Shown piece by piece: positions 33,918 to 42,498 of a stretch of DNA of 64,000 nt (positions are counted from its first letter, which is position 1; each line of letters opens with the position of its first letter). Below the pieces are notes generated by a model. It had not been told where the DNA came from, ran no database searches, and saw only the letters and a list, made by a program, of their open reading frames with translations. Source of the stretch: Curtobacterium pusillum (lineage in GTDB: Bacteria; Actinomycetota; Actinomycetes; Actinomycetales; Microbacteriaceae); assembly GCF_007673235.1 (NCBI RefSeq), contig NZ_VDZH01000001.1, positions 549,261-613,260 of the forward strand, read 5' to 3'. A program made the translations under genes and the position numbers.

Positions 33918-34832
33918 ATGGCCCGAGAGCAGAAGGACCAGGCGATCGTGCCCTTGCCGGCAGCGCCTGTGGCCTCCACCCCCACCGACCCGAACGCCCG
34001 CACCCCCGAGCAGCAACCCGCCGGATGGGTGAAGATGCTCGACCGCGTGCTGAGCGTGCAGCGTCCCGTCGTGGTCGCGCACGTCCGAGCGCTCCGCCGG
34101 CGCCATCCCGACTCGACGCCGGCCGAGATCATCCAGATCCTCGAGCGGCAGTACCTCACCGCTGTGACCACCGGTGGCGCGGCTGTGGGTGCGAGCGCCG
34201 TTATCCCGGGCGTCGGCATGGCCGCTGCCCTGGGGCTCAGCGGGGCGGAGACGGTCGGGTTCCTCGAGACGACGGCCCTCTTCGCGCAGTCGGTGACCGA
34301 GGTGCACGGCATCGCCCTGGACGACCCCGAGCGAGCGCGCATGCTCGTCATGGCGATGATCCTCGGGACTCCGGGCACGCAGCTCATCAACCAGCTCGCC
34401 GGGCAGATCGCCGGCGGTCAGGTCCGGACGGCGTTCTGGGGCGAGATGGTGACGTCGTCGCTGCCGAAGCAGGTCGTGAACGGGATCGGCGGGCAGGTCC
34501 GCGACCAGTTCATCAAGCGCTTCGCCGCTCGGCAGGGCACGACGATCGTCGGTCGAGCGCTCCCGTTCGGCATCGGCGCGGCGGTCGGTGGCCTGGGCAA
34601 CCACGCCCTGGGTCGGAAGGTGATCCAGGCCTCACGGACCGGGTTCGGGCTCCCGCCCGCACAGTTCCCGATCGTGCTCGAGCCCAAGGAACCGAAGCAG
34701 TCGAAGGAACCGAAGCAGGTCAAGGCTCCCAAGCAGACGAAGGCGCCCAAGGACCGCCGGGCCATCACGCGCCGCAAGGGCCGCGAGGACCTCTGGGCCG
34801 ACACCCCCGACCACACCGACGACACGGTCTGA
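33918..34832 (+). CDS. Uncharacterised protein, possibly EcsC-like, with a Lys/Pro-rich tail
   Basis: 304 residues. The middle has a Gly/Ala-rich hydrophobic stretch (TGGAAVGASAVIPGVGMAAA, then FLETTALFAQSVTEVHGI, DDPERARMLVMAMILG) that resembles the EcsC family in pattern. A second hydrophobic segment is RALPFGIGAAVGGLGNHALG. The C-terminus carries KEPKQ/KAPKQ repeats (four copies), then basic residues. The upstream gene ends 60 bp before. No enzyme motif is recognised, so function is unknown; the EcsC suggestion is tentative. Confidence 0.65.
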   Translation: MAREQKDQAIVPLPAAPVASTPTDPNARTPEQQPAGWVKMLDRVLSVQRPVVVAHVRALRRRHPDSTPAEIIQILERQYLTAVTTGGAAVGASAVIPGVGMAAALGLSGAETVGFLETTALFAQSVTEVHGIALDDPERARMLVMAMILGTPGTQLINQLAGQIAGGQVRTAFWGEMVTSSLPKQVVNGIGGQVRDQFIKRFAARQGTTIVGRALPFGIGAAVGGLGNHALGRKVIQASRTGFGLPPAQFPIVLEPKEPKQSKEPKQVKAPKQTKAPKDRRAITRRKGREDLWADTPDHTDDTV

Positions 34833-34867
34833 CGAACCGGACGGAACTGCACCGGACCGGACCGGAC

Positions 34868-34912
34868 CGGATCGGAGGCGCGCTGCCAGCTGCCACCGCG
34901 CCTCCAGTCCGC
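34868..34912. repeat. Intergenic palindrome, family B (imperfect)
   Basis: GGAGGCGCG on the left and CCGCGCCTCC on the right, separated by CTGCCAGCTGCCA. It lies just beyond the fabH stop (34930) and the end of the EcsC-like gene, between convergent genes. Confidence 0.7.
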
Positions 34913-34929
34913 TGTCCGTCAGTTCCCGA

Positions 34930-35898
34930 TCACCGCGCCCGCACGGGCGTCGTCACCACCTGCCCAGCGTGCGCGAACCCGCCGCCGAACCCGAACAGCA
35001 GCGCCGGCACACCCTCGGGCAGGTCGCCCCGCGCCCATGCCTTCGACAGGCCGAGCGGCACGCTCGCGGCCGAGGTGTTGCCCGACTCCACGACGTCCCG
35101 GACGACGAACTTCGACTCGCCGCCGAGCGCCGTGACGAGGGGCTCGATGATCCGCAGGTTCGCCTGGTGGAACGCGAACACCTCGATGTCGTCGAGCGTG
35201 AGCCCGGCAGCGGCGACGGCAGCGCGGGCGTGGTCGGCGGCCTCGGTGATGGCCCAGCGGTAGATGGAGCGGCCCTCCTGGCTGAAGCGCTCGGGGTCCC
35301 CGGAGACGAGCACCGCCTCCTCGAGGTGCGGCACGCTCCCCCACGACACCGGTCCGATCTGTGCCTCGTCGGAGACGCCGAGCACGGCCGCACCGGCACC
35401 GTCCCCGACGAGCACGCAGGTGGACCGGTCGGACCAGTCGACGATGCCGGAGAGGATCTCGGAACCGATGACCACCGCGATGTCGGTCGAGCCGACGCGG
35501 ATCGCCTGGTCGGCCAGTGCGACCCCGTACTCGAAACCGCTGCACGCGGTGTTGATGTCGATCGGGGCGGCGGACGGCGAGAGCCCGAGTGCCGCGGCGA
35601 CCCGGCCCGCGGTGTACGGAGCACGGTCGCGGTGCGTGGTGGACGCGACGATGACGACACCGACGTCGGCCGGGGTCACGCCGGCGTCCGCGAGGGCGTT
35701 CCGGGCCGCTTCGATCGCCATGGAGGTGACCGTGTCCGACGGCCCGGCGATGTGCCGGGTCTCGATCCCGGTCCGAGTGCGGATCCACTCGTCGTTCGTG
35801 TCGACCATCGTCGAGAGTTCGTCGTTGGTCAGGATGCGCGAGGGCTGGTGGTGGCCGAACCCGAGGATCCGGCTGCCACGGAGAGCTGGGGTGTTCAC
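34930..35898 (-). CDS. fabH: Beta-ketoacyl-ACP synthase III
   Basis: 322 residues, standard length. It condenses an acyl-CoA with malonyl-ACP to start fatty acid synthesis. Catalytic triad: Cys119 in NTACSGFEYG, His in FAFHQANLRI, Asn in ESGNTSAAS; the FabH signature NDEWIRTRTGIETRH is near the N-terminus. The GTG start at 35898 begins the conserved region. No fabD, acpP or fabF is adjacent, so it may be a second copy or serve a separate acyl primer. It is divergent from an aldo/keto reductase. Confidence 0.94.
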   Translation of the reverse strand: MNTPALRGSRILGFGHHQPSRILTNDELSTMVDTNDEWIRTRTGIETRHIAGPSDTVTSMAIEAARNALADAGVTPADVGVVIVASTTHRDRAPYTAGRVAAALGLSPSAAPIDINTACSGFEYGVALADQAIRVGSTDIAVVIGSEILSGIVDWSDRSTCVLVGDGAGAAVLGVSDEAQIGPVSWGSVPHLEEAVLVSGDPERFSQEGRSIYRWAITEAADHARAAVAAAGLTLDDIEVFAFHQANLRIIEPLVTALGGESKFVVRDVVESGNTSAASVPLGLSKAWARGDLPEGVPALLFGFGGGFAHAGQVVTTPVRAR

Positions 35899-36040
35899 GA
35901 GACGGCACGCTACTCCCCTCCCCGATCGGCGCATGCCCGGCGCGGCATGCGCGGGACGTCTGGGCCACCCGTGCACCGCGGGTCGAGGCCGGTACTCGCA
36001 GGGCCTGCCACGCACCCCCTCGATCGCGTAGACCGGACCC

Positions 36041-37012
36041 ATGGACTACACACACCTCGGACGGACAGGGCTGTCGGTTTCACGAGCAGTGCTCGGCACG
36101 ATGAACTTCGGCCCGGAGACCAGCGAAGACGACTCGCACGCGATCATGGACCGGGCGCACGAGCTCGGCGTGAACTTCTTCGACACCGCCAACGGCTACG
36201 GCGGCTCGGTGGGCAAGGGCGCCACCGAGGAGATCATCGGCCGCTGGTTCGCCAAGGGCGGCGGGCGTCGCGAGAAGACCGTCCTCGCGACGAAGGTCTA
36301 CGGCGACATGATCGACTGGCCGAACGGCGGGAAGCTCAGCGCGTACAACATCCGCCAGGCCCTCGACGCCAGCCTCCGACGGCTGCAGACCGACCACATC
36401 GACCTGTACCAGTTCCACCACGTCGACCGCGCGACCCCGTGGGACGAGATCTGGCAGGCGATCGACGTCGCCGTGCAGCAGGGCAAAGTGCTCTACGTCG
36501 GCTCGTCGAACTTCGCCGGGTTCCACATCGCCCAGGCGCAGGAGGCAGCGGCACGCCGGAACACGCTCGGCCTCGTCAGCGAGCAGTCGATCTACAACCT
36601 CGTCGTCCGTGACATCGAGCGCGAGGTCCTCCCCGCCGCCCGCGAGTACGGCCTCGGCGTCATCCCCTGGTCCCCGCTGCAGGGCGGGCTCCTCGGCGGC
36701 ATCATCGAGAAGACCGAGCAGGGCTCGCGCCGCCTGAGTGGCCGCAGCGCGGAGTACGTCGAGGGGCACCGCGACCAGCTCACCGCCTACGAGTCCTTCG
36801 CGAAGGAGCTCGGCCACACCCCGGGCGAGCTCGCCCTCGCGTGGCTGCTGCACCAGCCCGGCGTCACCGCACCGATCACCGGCCCCCGCACGATGGAGCA
36901 GTGGGAGTCCGCGGTCCGCGCCGTCGACATCCGCCTCGACCAGCGTGCGCTGGACCGGCTCGACGAGATCTTCCCGGGCCACAAGACCTCGCCGGAGGAC
37001 TACGCCTGGTGA
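36041..37012 (+). CDS. Aldo/keto reductase
   Basis: 323 residues, NADPH-dependent (beta/alpha)8 barrel. Active-site residues are visible: Asp in NFFDTANGYG, Tyr in the same motif, Lys in VLATKVYG, and His in YQFHHVDRATPWDE; the cofactor region reads GLGVIPWSPLQGGLLGG. The subfamily resembles Kvbeta/YghZ-like reductases. The physiological substrate is unknown. It stands alone between a fabH divergent gene and a family B palindrome downstream. Confidence 0.93.
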   Translation: MDYTHLGRTGLSVSRAVLGTMNFGPETSEDDSHAIMDRAHELGVNFFDTANGYGGSVGKGATEEIIGRWFAKGGGRREKTVLATKVYGDMIDWPNGGKLSAYNIRQALDASLRRLQTDHIDLYQFHHVDRATPWDEIWQAIDVAVQQGKVLYVGSSNFAGFHIAQAQEAAARRNTLGLVSEQSIYNLVVRDIEREVLPAAREYGLGVIPWSPLQGGLLGGIIEKTEQGSRRLSGRSAEYVEGHRDQLTAYESFAKELGHTPGELALAWLLHQPGVTAPITGPRTMEQWESAVRAVDIRLDQRALDRLDEIFPGHKTSPEDYAW

Positions 37013-37054
37013 CGTCGCCAACGGAACCATCGGGTCGCTGACGCGACCATCTGC

Positions 37055-37095
37055 CTGGAGGCGCGGTGCGGGTCGGACCTGCACCGCGCCTCCAG
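37055..37095. repeat. Intergenic palindrome, family B
   Basis: Perfect 15 bp arms (CTGGAGGCGCGGTGC at 37055-37069, complement at 37081-37095) with an 11 nt loop, between the convergent aldo/keto reductase and phosphatase genes. Likely bidirectional terminator. Confidence 0.85.
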
Positions 37096-37131
37096 TCCGT
37101 GGTCACGTCGAGAACGCGACCAGCGTCGCGA

Positions 37132-37788
37132 TCAGAGCGCCGCGATCTCCGCGTCCTGCAGGCCGATGGCCCGCAGGTAGTCGTCGACGCTCCCCCAGCG
37201 ACGCTCGAGGTACTCGATGACCGTGGTCATGATCTCCGGGACGCACCGTTGCGCGGTCGCGGTGGCCTCGGGGTCGGTGCTCGCGGCGCGCTCCCGGGCG
37301 AAGCGGTCGACGAGGCCGGCGGCACTCGCGGCGTAGTCGTCCCCGATCGCCTCGACGCTGTCACCCCAGTGACGGGCGAGGAGCGCACTGACGATCCCCG
37401 TCCGGTCCTTGCCGGCGGAGCAGCACACCAGGACGTCGCCGTCCGTCGCAGCGACGGCACGCAGGGCGTCGGCGATCCCGCTGCGGTGCCGGTCGAGCCA
37501 GTCGATGTACTGGTCCTCGAGGGCGGTCGCCTCGGCAGCCGACTCCAGGCCCGACGACGGATCGAACATCGGGACACCTCGGTAGCCAGGCGACGCCGCG
37601 AGCGGATGCGGCACGGCGGCCGTCTCGTCGACTCGGCGGAGGTCGATCACCGCGGCGAGACCCGACGGATACGCGTCCGCATCCACCGGTTCGGTGTTCG
37701 CCCGGTAAACGGTCCGGTGGTGGTCGGACTGAAGGGCGGTACCTCCGACGGGGCGGAGATTGCTGAGGATGCTCGTCGTCGAGTGCAC
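37132..37788 (-). CDS. Tyrosine-protein phosphatase (Y_phosphatase3-like)
   Basis: About 218 residues. N-terminal NLRPVGGTAL and YRANTEPV, then AAVIDLRRVDE, fit the bacterial phosphatase family; the P-loop is CSAGKDRTG (Cys123, Arg129). The residue before the catalytic Cys is Cys rather than the usual His. The conserved Asp/Glu-rich VDRFA region follows. It probably dephosphorylates phosphotyrosine or phosphoinositide-like substrates. Start GTG 37788 has AGGA upstream; a TTG at 37818 would add ten residues. Confidence 0.88.
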   Translation of the reverse strand: MHSTTSILSNLRPVGGTALQSDHHRTVYRANTEPVDADAYPSGLAAVIDLRRVDETAAVPHPLAASPGYRGVPMFDPSSGLESAAEATALEDQYIDWLDRHRSGIADALRAVAATDGDVLVCCSAGKDRTGIVSALLARHWGDSVEAIGDDYAASAAGLVDRFARERAASTDPEATATAQRCVPEIMTTVIEYLERRWGSVDDYLRAIGLQDAEIAAL

Positions 37789-37821
37789 GCCTTCATCCTG
37801 CCGCTCGCACGCAGGCAACCG

Positions 37822-38058
37822 CTACGGGTGGTAGCTCACCCACGTCCAGCGCCCACCGAAGTCCGTCCGGAGCGCACCCAGGAGTTCCGGGACGAGGTCC
37901 CAACCGTCACCGGACATGACGATCCCGATCGGACTGACGACGATGCTCCCGGACGTGTCCTGATCGCCCATCGGAGCCGTCCCCCCGCAGTTCCCGCAGG
38001 AGAGAGTCGGCTCGGGTAATGGCGATCGATCATCGCTGCACAACGACTCGGGCGGCAC
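37822..38058 (-). CDS. Hypothetical small protein with a CxxC pair
   Basis: 78 residues, starting with GTG 8 bp after the Imm52-like stop and ending shortly before the phosphatase gene. It contains CGNCGG and a C-terminal amphipathic region (SIVVSPIGIVMSGDGWDLVP, ELLGALRTDFGGRWTWVSYH). I do not recognise a family. It may be an extra gene of the toxin-immunity locus or a non-coding ORF. Confidence 0.4.
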   Translation of the reverse strand: MPPESLCSDDRSPLPEPTLSCGNCGGTAPMGDQDTSGSIVVSPIGIVMSGDGWDLVPELLGALRTDFGGRWTWVSYHP

Positions 38059-38066
38059 CGTCTACT

Positions 38067-38555
38067 TCAGCCGAACTCGACGCGAACCTCCGAGGCACCC
38101 CAGATGTCTTTGATCCTCTTGCCAAGGTCTCGGAACCGTTCGTCCGCGGGGATCGGCAGATCGATTTCGACCGCCTCGCCGAAGCGCCGAGCCCGAAAGT
38201 CCACAACGAACTCGTTCGGTTTGTTGATGATGGTCTGGAACGCCGCACCAGCCGTGACCGATACGTGCACTATTGACTCACCAGGAATCACTGAGGCCAA
38301 CGAAAGCGTGACTCCCCGCGCCGGTTCCGCAACGCCGTCGACTTTGTACGGCGACGAACCGACGAGTCCGGACCATGACCTCTCATCTGCACTATCGACG
38401 TTCCGATCGTTGACCGTCCAAATCCCATTGAACACAGGCAGCGCAACTTTGATCGCGGCGGAAGTGTCAACCAGGCGGGCAGCGATCACGTCCGCAGACT
38501 CAGGCCTTGCATCCCATTCGGCCACGAGGTACCAGTCGGTGACATTGGTCTTCAC
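38067..38555 (-). CDS. Imm52-like immunity protein (copy 2)
   Basis: 162 residues. The N-terminal WYLVAEWDARPESADVIAAR and the W near residue 45 fit the Imm52-type pattern (WxxxxWxxRxES with a Trp after a proline-rich helix). It is paralogous to the next gene upstream: both share PARG, a VxxGAxxQT segment and VDF...FGE. It is in low-GC DNA downstream of the polymorphic toxin. It may protect against a related toxin not encoded here. GTG start at 38555. Confidence 0.65.
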   Translation of the reverse strand: MKTNVTDWYLVAEWDARPESADVIAARLVDTSAAIKVALPVFNGIWTVNDRNVDSADERSWSGLVGSSPYKVDGVAEPARGVTLSLASVIPGESIVHVSVTAGAAFQTIINKPNEFVVDFRARRFGEAVEIDLPIPADERFRDLGKRIKDIWGASEVRVEFG

Positions 38556-38633
38556 GCTGAGGCAGGGTCCGATCGAAGCTCAGGCCTCACGGATTGTCTC
38601 GGTTCAGACAACAAAGACCCCTTCGCTCCCAAC

Positions 38634-39158
38634 TCATTCACCGAGGAGGTCCTCAGGAGCACGGTCGGCAACCTTCGTGCTCTCTGCCTCCCAGAGCACC
38701 TCGAGGGACTTTGCGAGGTCAACGAACGCTTCGAAACTCGGACCCGACGTGCTCAGAGTCACCGGCTCGCCGAAATCCACCGAGGAGAAGTCCACAGATA
38801 CCGAGTTCGGTGCCACTCGTCGCGTTTGATGTGTGGCACCGGCACGCACGCGGATGGCCGCATAGCTACCGTCAATCACTGGCGAGAGCAGCAAGAAGCT
38901 GAACCCCCGAGCCGGATCCGGCTCACCGTCGACACGCAGCAGGCTCGATCGCACAAGTTCGGGCACTGCGTTGTCCCTGTACTCGACCGAGCCGACCTCG
39001 CTGCTCACCTTCCACCCTCCCTCAAACTCCGGGAACGCCCGGGCGAACCGATCGCAACTCTGCAATGCGAGATCTGCGACCTTCTCAGCGGACTGTTGCC
39101 GCGCTGACCACTGCACTTTCATCTGCCAACCTGAAACGTCAACGACGCTGCTCACCAT
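38634..39158 (-). CDS. Imm52-like immunity protein (copy 1)
   Basis: 174 residues, paralogous to the 38067-38555 protein: WQMKVQWSARQQSAEKVADL matches its WYLVAEWDARPESADVIAAR, and both have PARG, GA(T/A)xQT and SVDF..VDFGEP segments. It lies between the CdiI-like gene and the second copy, in lower-GC DNA. The two copies look like a tandem duplication of an immunity gene, or a stockpile against sibling toxins. Confidence 0.65.
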   Translation of the reverse strand: MVSSVVDVSGWQMKVQWSARQQSAEKVADLALQSCDRFARAFPEFEGGWKVSSEVGSVEYRDNAVPELVRSSLLRVDGEPDPARGFSFLLLSPVIDGSYAAIRVRAGATHQTRRVAPNSVSVDFSSVDFGEPVTLSTSGPSFEAFVDLAKSLEVLWEAESTKVADRAPEDLLGE

Positions 39159-39280
39159 CCTGCAAACCCATCCGGTAGCTGCTTCATTCTGGCGGCGAGT
39201 TCAGCTTCGATCGATCTCAAAAGAGGCACCAGTGTCAAAAGCTCAGAGAGATGCAGTGTCGGGTGCCTCGATGAATGTCG

Positions 39281-39628
39281 CTAGGTCGACGGCCGGAAAA
39301 CGTGAGTCACGACTGCGTTCGCGAGTTCCTCGAGGAACGCCCGTCCCCCCATTCCGGTGTGGGTCATCGGGTCGACGCTGGCGTTCAGCTTGAGGAGGAG
39401 TGCCGACACGGCTGCATCATCCATGTCGGTACTGAGGACCGATTCTATCTCCGATCGCACATCGGTGGCGGACTGCACAGAAAATGCTTCCAGAGCATCA
39501 TCGAATGCTTCGGACGCATCACGATAGTCCATCTCCCAGGTGGGGTAGAAAATTGCAGGGAGAAGAGACGAAAGCGCGGGAAGTGTTCGACGAAGTTCCA
39601 CTGTACCCAGATCTTCGATGTCAGGCAT
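39281..39628 (-). CDS. CdiI-like immunity protein for the adjacent toxin
   Basis: 115 residues, acidic (IEDLGTVELRRTLPALSSLL, AIFYPTWEMDYRDASEAFDD, SVLSTDMDDAAVSALLLKL). The layout resembles the contact-dependent growth inhibition immunity (CdiI_2) family. It starts 3 bp after the toxin stop with GGAGG upstream, the classic arrangement for a cognate immunity gene. The protein would neutralise the toxin C-terminal domain in the cytoplasm. Family assignment is by pattern; position makes the immunity role likely. Confidence 0.72.
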   Translation of the reverse strand: MPDIEDLGTVELRRTLPALSSLLPAIFYPTWEMDYRDASEAFDDALEAFSVQSATDVRSEIESVLSTDMDDAAVSALLLKLNASVDPMTHTGMGGRAFLEELANAVVTHVFRPST

Positions 39629-39631
39629 CTA

Positions 39632-41737
39632 TCACACCTCCGGGGGCGTTGGGAATGCGGTCTTGATGAAGAAGCCCTGCGGCGCAGAGATGTCGCGTCT
39701 AAGGATCACTGTCACCGTATGGCTATCGACGACTTCATGAAGGTAGTACCGACCAATCGGGTCCCTGAATGTCGCGGTGAACGCCTTGACTTTGTCCGTT
39801 CCCGCCAGCCACCCATCCACGGAGCGCTTGTTCGCATCGAGCGTTTCACCGAGAACTCTATTGAGATCGTCGACGGTCAGCCGGAACGCGCCGTGACCGT
39901 TTTTCGGCATTGGGTCTCTACCAATGATCTCCGCGTCGGACTGCAGAACGCCCTCTTTTTCTCCCCACAGGTGACGGTCGAGCGTGTGCGCCGTGTTCCA
40001 CCGACTGTCAATCGCCTGAATCCCGCCGAAGTCATGGAGACCCGAAGACAGCGATCGGTCTTCCACGCGAACGATCTCGCCGTTGACTCGTACCTCGAGA
40101 TCGCCAACGAGATTGGGCGCGGTCAGAGGATCTGCTCCCGTCGCACCGCCAAGATCCTCAGCGCCTCCGTGGCCCGCACTGGCGTCTGGACGAACTGCGT
40201 CTGCAGACGTGTTCGCCCCGTCATCACCGTGCTCAGCAGCCCCTTGAACGTCTGCGTGAGATGCCCCGTGCCCATGAACAGCGTCGGACGTGCCCCGACC
40301 ATCCACATGATCCGCCACCGAGTGCAACCAGTGCGACCCCGGCTCCGGATGCCCGACCTCGATGTGCGGCCGCCCGACCCCGAACCCGAGCCCGTCCGGT
40401 GTCGCCACCGCGTGCTCGACGCTGACCTTCACGGTCGGGATCTTGTCCCCGAGCCACCGCAGCGCGTTCGCGAACCCGCCCCGGCTCCCCGCGAGCAGGT
40501 CCGACGCCCCGGACAGCGCCTTGCCCGGCAGGCTCCCGAGTGCGTCCCCGACCCGCACCATCGCGGTCCCGGCGGTGGCGAGCTTCGACCCGAACGCCGC
40601 GAGCTTGGACCCGTCCGCACCGAGCACCGCGAGCCGCGACCCGAGCGCTGCGACCTTCGCGCCGGCGCCGACCTCGCCCGCGCCGGGGATGAACAGCGTG
40701 CCGATGTTGAACGCGGCACCACCGGCGGCGTGGGCGGGGTCGTCCCGCCAGTCCTCCGGCGACCCGACGAAGCCCTCGACGAGGGTCTTCTGCTGGTCGA
40801 GGATGTTCCGCGCGGTGTCGCTGACGACGTCCGGCAGGATGCCCTTCGGCAGCGCACCGGCGATCAGCAGCGGCGGGCTGCCCATCAGTGCGATGAGCCC
40901 GAGCGACTCCGCGAAGCCCTTCCAGGACTGCGCTGCCCAGTCGCCGTCGCCCCACCCGCCGGTCTGCGAGTTGTAGCCGATCAGCCCACCGAGGCCGTCG
41001 AGCGTCCCCTGCAGCGCGTCGTCCATCCCGGAGCTGAAGGACTCCGAGCAGGACTGGTCGCCGCGTCCGGTGCTCCCCCACGGCATCGGCTCGTTCGCCT
41101 TGACCGCTGCGGTGTAGTCGACGGCCTGCACCTCGGCCAGGCACATGTCGGTACGGAGCCCGTTGATGGCGTTGACGCACTCGGCGGAGGCGGCGGAGAG
41201 CTTCGTCTCCTGCTCGGCGACCTTGGTGAGCAGGTCGTTGTTCTCGTCGACGTACGGCGTGTACTCGTTCCAGCGCAGGTGGGCGTCGTCGAACTGCTGC
41301 CCGAAGTTCTGGACCAGGCCGACGATGCCCTGGTTCGCCGGGTGCTCGGGATCCCACGGCCCGACGGTCTTGCCCTTGAGCGCCTTCTCGACGAACGTCG
41401 CGGCCTCGGCCTTGAGCTCGACGAGCCGCTTCGCGATCGGCGCGACCGCCGTGGCGTAGTCGCTGAGGTGCGTGGACACCTTCTGCAGGGTGGCCGCGAG
41501 CGACGCGGTGTCCGTCTCGACCCCGTCCATCACGGTCAGCAGTTCGGCCGAGTCGGGGGTGGTGTAGCTGCCGCCGAGCTTCGCCCATGCGGTCTTCACC
41601 TCGCCACCGCGCGTCTCGACGTCGGTGGCCGACGTCGAGAACGCCGTGCCGGCGGTCTCGACCTGCTCCGCCTTGATGTTCGTGCCGGGGATCGCGTCCG
41701 GGTCGATCAGGCCGTCGGCCCGACACTGGCCCGTCAT
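39632..41737 (-). CDS. WXG-type polymorphic toxin with a C-terminal RNase A-like (CdiA-CT) domain
   Basis: 701 residues. The N-terminal ~170 residues are helical and WXG-like (AEQVETAGTAFSTSATDVET, AWAKLGG); a middle section (~240-430) has a Gly/Ala hydrophobic stretch (LIALMGSPPLLIAGALPKGI, GGAAFNIGTLFIPGAGEVGA) as in polymorphic toxins with a pre-toxin region. Residues ~470-560 are a His/Asp/Gly-rich linker. The last ~130 residues have the pattern of bacterial RNase A-like toxins: AHTLDRH, NKRSVDGWLAG, VTVILRRD, GFFIKTAFPTP. GC content drops near nt 40320, where the toxin module begins. It starts with ATG overlapping DUF6507. The toxin activity is inference. Confidence 0.78.
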   Translation of the reverse strand: MTGQCRADGLIDPDAIPGTNIKAEQVETAGTAFSTSATDVETRGGEVKTAWAKLGGSYTTPDSAELLTVMDGVETDTASLAATLQKVSTHLSDYATAVAPIAKRLVELKAEAATFVEKALKGKTVGPWDPEHPANQGIVGLVQNFGQQFDDAHLRWNEYTPYVDENNDLLTKVAEQETKLSAASAECVNAINGLRTDMCLAEVQAVDYTAAVKANEPMPWGSTGRGDQSCSESFSSGMDDALQGTLDGLGGLIGYNSQTGGWGDGDWAAQSWKGFAESLGLIALMGSPPLLIAGALPKGILPDVVSDTARNILDQQKTLVEGFVGSPEDWRDDPAHAAGGAAFNIGTLFIPGAGEVGAGAKVAALGSRLAVLGADGSKLAAFGSKLATAGTAMVRVGDALGSLPGKALSGASDLLAGSRGGFANALRWLGDKIPTVKVSVEHAVATPDGLGFGVGRPHIEVGHPEPGSHWLHSVADHVDGRGTSDAVHGHGASHADVQGAAEHGDDGANTSADAVRPDASAGHGGAEDLGGATGADPLTAPNLVGDLEVRVNGEIVRVEDRSLSSGLHDFGGIQAIDSRWNTAHTLDRHLWGEKEGVLQSDAEIIGRDPMPKNGHGAFRLTVDDLNRVLGETLDANKRSVDGWLAGTDKVKAFTATFRDPIGRYYLHEVVDSHTVTVILRRDISAPQGFFIKTAFPTPPEV

Positions 41738-42093
41738 CGGTCACCACCCAGGTCGACACCGTCGAAGTTGCCGGTCCTGGAGGCACGGATCGCGTTGGCC
41801 TGTGCCGTCGCGGCCATCTCCTCGTCACCGTGGTAGTAGGCGAGCGTCGCGTTGGCAGCGCCGGCGAGGCCGGCGGTGATGTGGTTGCTGACACGGGTCA
41901 GGAGCTCCGAGTGGCTCTCGATGAGCGCGGCGACCGCTCCGGCGACCGCCTGGTCGTCGCCGACTGCCGTGGTGAGCGTCGCGTGCGCGTCGGCGAGACC
42001 GTCGAACGCGGTGGACAGGCTCGTCGCGGCGCTCTCGGTGTCGGTGAGCGCGGTCTGCACACCCGCGGGCTCGATCTGCCAGCCGTTCCCCAT
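41734..42093 (-). CDS. DUF6507 family protein (WXG100-like)
   Basis: 119 residues, small helical protein (WQIEPAGVQTALTDTESAAT, SLSTAFDGLADAHATLTTAV, ELLTRVSNHITAGLAGAANA). Length and helical hairpin layout are those of the WXG100-like partners found beside ESX-exported toxins; the DUF6507 name fits the position and length. It overlaps the toxin gene by 4 bp and may pair with the toxin N-terminus for type VII secretion. No ESX machinery is in the window. Confidence 0.75.
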   Translation of the reverse strand: MGNGWQIEPAGVQTALTDTESAATSLSTAFDGLADAHATLTTAVGDDQAVAGAVAALIESHSELLTRVSNHITAGLAGAANATLAYYHGDEEMAATAQANAIRASRTGNFDGVDLGGDR

Positions 42094-42123
42094 CGTTCCC
42101 CCTGGTCGTCCCGTTCGACTCGG

Positions 42124-42498
42124 TCAGTGGCCTGCTGCGGCGCGGGACACTGCCGTTCCCCCGGCGGCGTCCGCAGTGTTCCGCACGATCTGCTCGGCCG
42201 TCCCCCGGAACGGGGGTTGCGCGGCCGCGTGGATCTCGGTCCACCATAGCCGATCGTCGTCCTCGGGCAGCGGGCGGGGCAGTGGTCGCCCGAGCAGCCG
42301 TTCGGCGTCGACGGTGCTCTCGAGCCGTCGGGACTGGAAGAGCGTGAGGAGCACGACGCCGCCCGCGTCGACGAGCTGCAGCGCATCGCCGTCCCAGAGC
42401 TGCCGGACGCCGATGTCCGGGTCCACCTCGGCGGCACCGCTCAGGACGGCCACGGCATCGACGTGCTGACCGGACAGGATCACCCACTCGGCGCTCAT
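42124..42498 (-). CDS. Uncharacterised small protein of the toxin locus
   Basis: 124 residues starting MSAEWVILSG, with RQLWDGDALQLVDAGGVVLL, then LFQSRRLESTVDAERLLG and LWWTEIHAAAQPPFRGTAEQ. I do not recognise a family. It overlaps the DUF6177 stop by 4 bp and lies 30 bp before DUF6507, so it belongs to the same operon and may be an accessory or chaperone of the secreted toxin. Confidence 0.75.
   Translation of the reverse strand: MSAEWVILSGQHVDAVAVLSGAAEVDPDIGVRQLWDGDALQLVDAGGVVLLTLFQSRRLESTVDAERLLGRPLPRPLPEDDDRLWWTEIHAAAQPPFRGTAEQIVRNTADAAGGTAVSRAAAGH

Noticed and set aside
39275..41836. 853-codon plus-strand open frame opposite the toxin gene
   Set aside because: Antisense shadow with no recognisable protein features.
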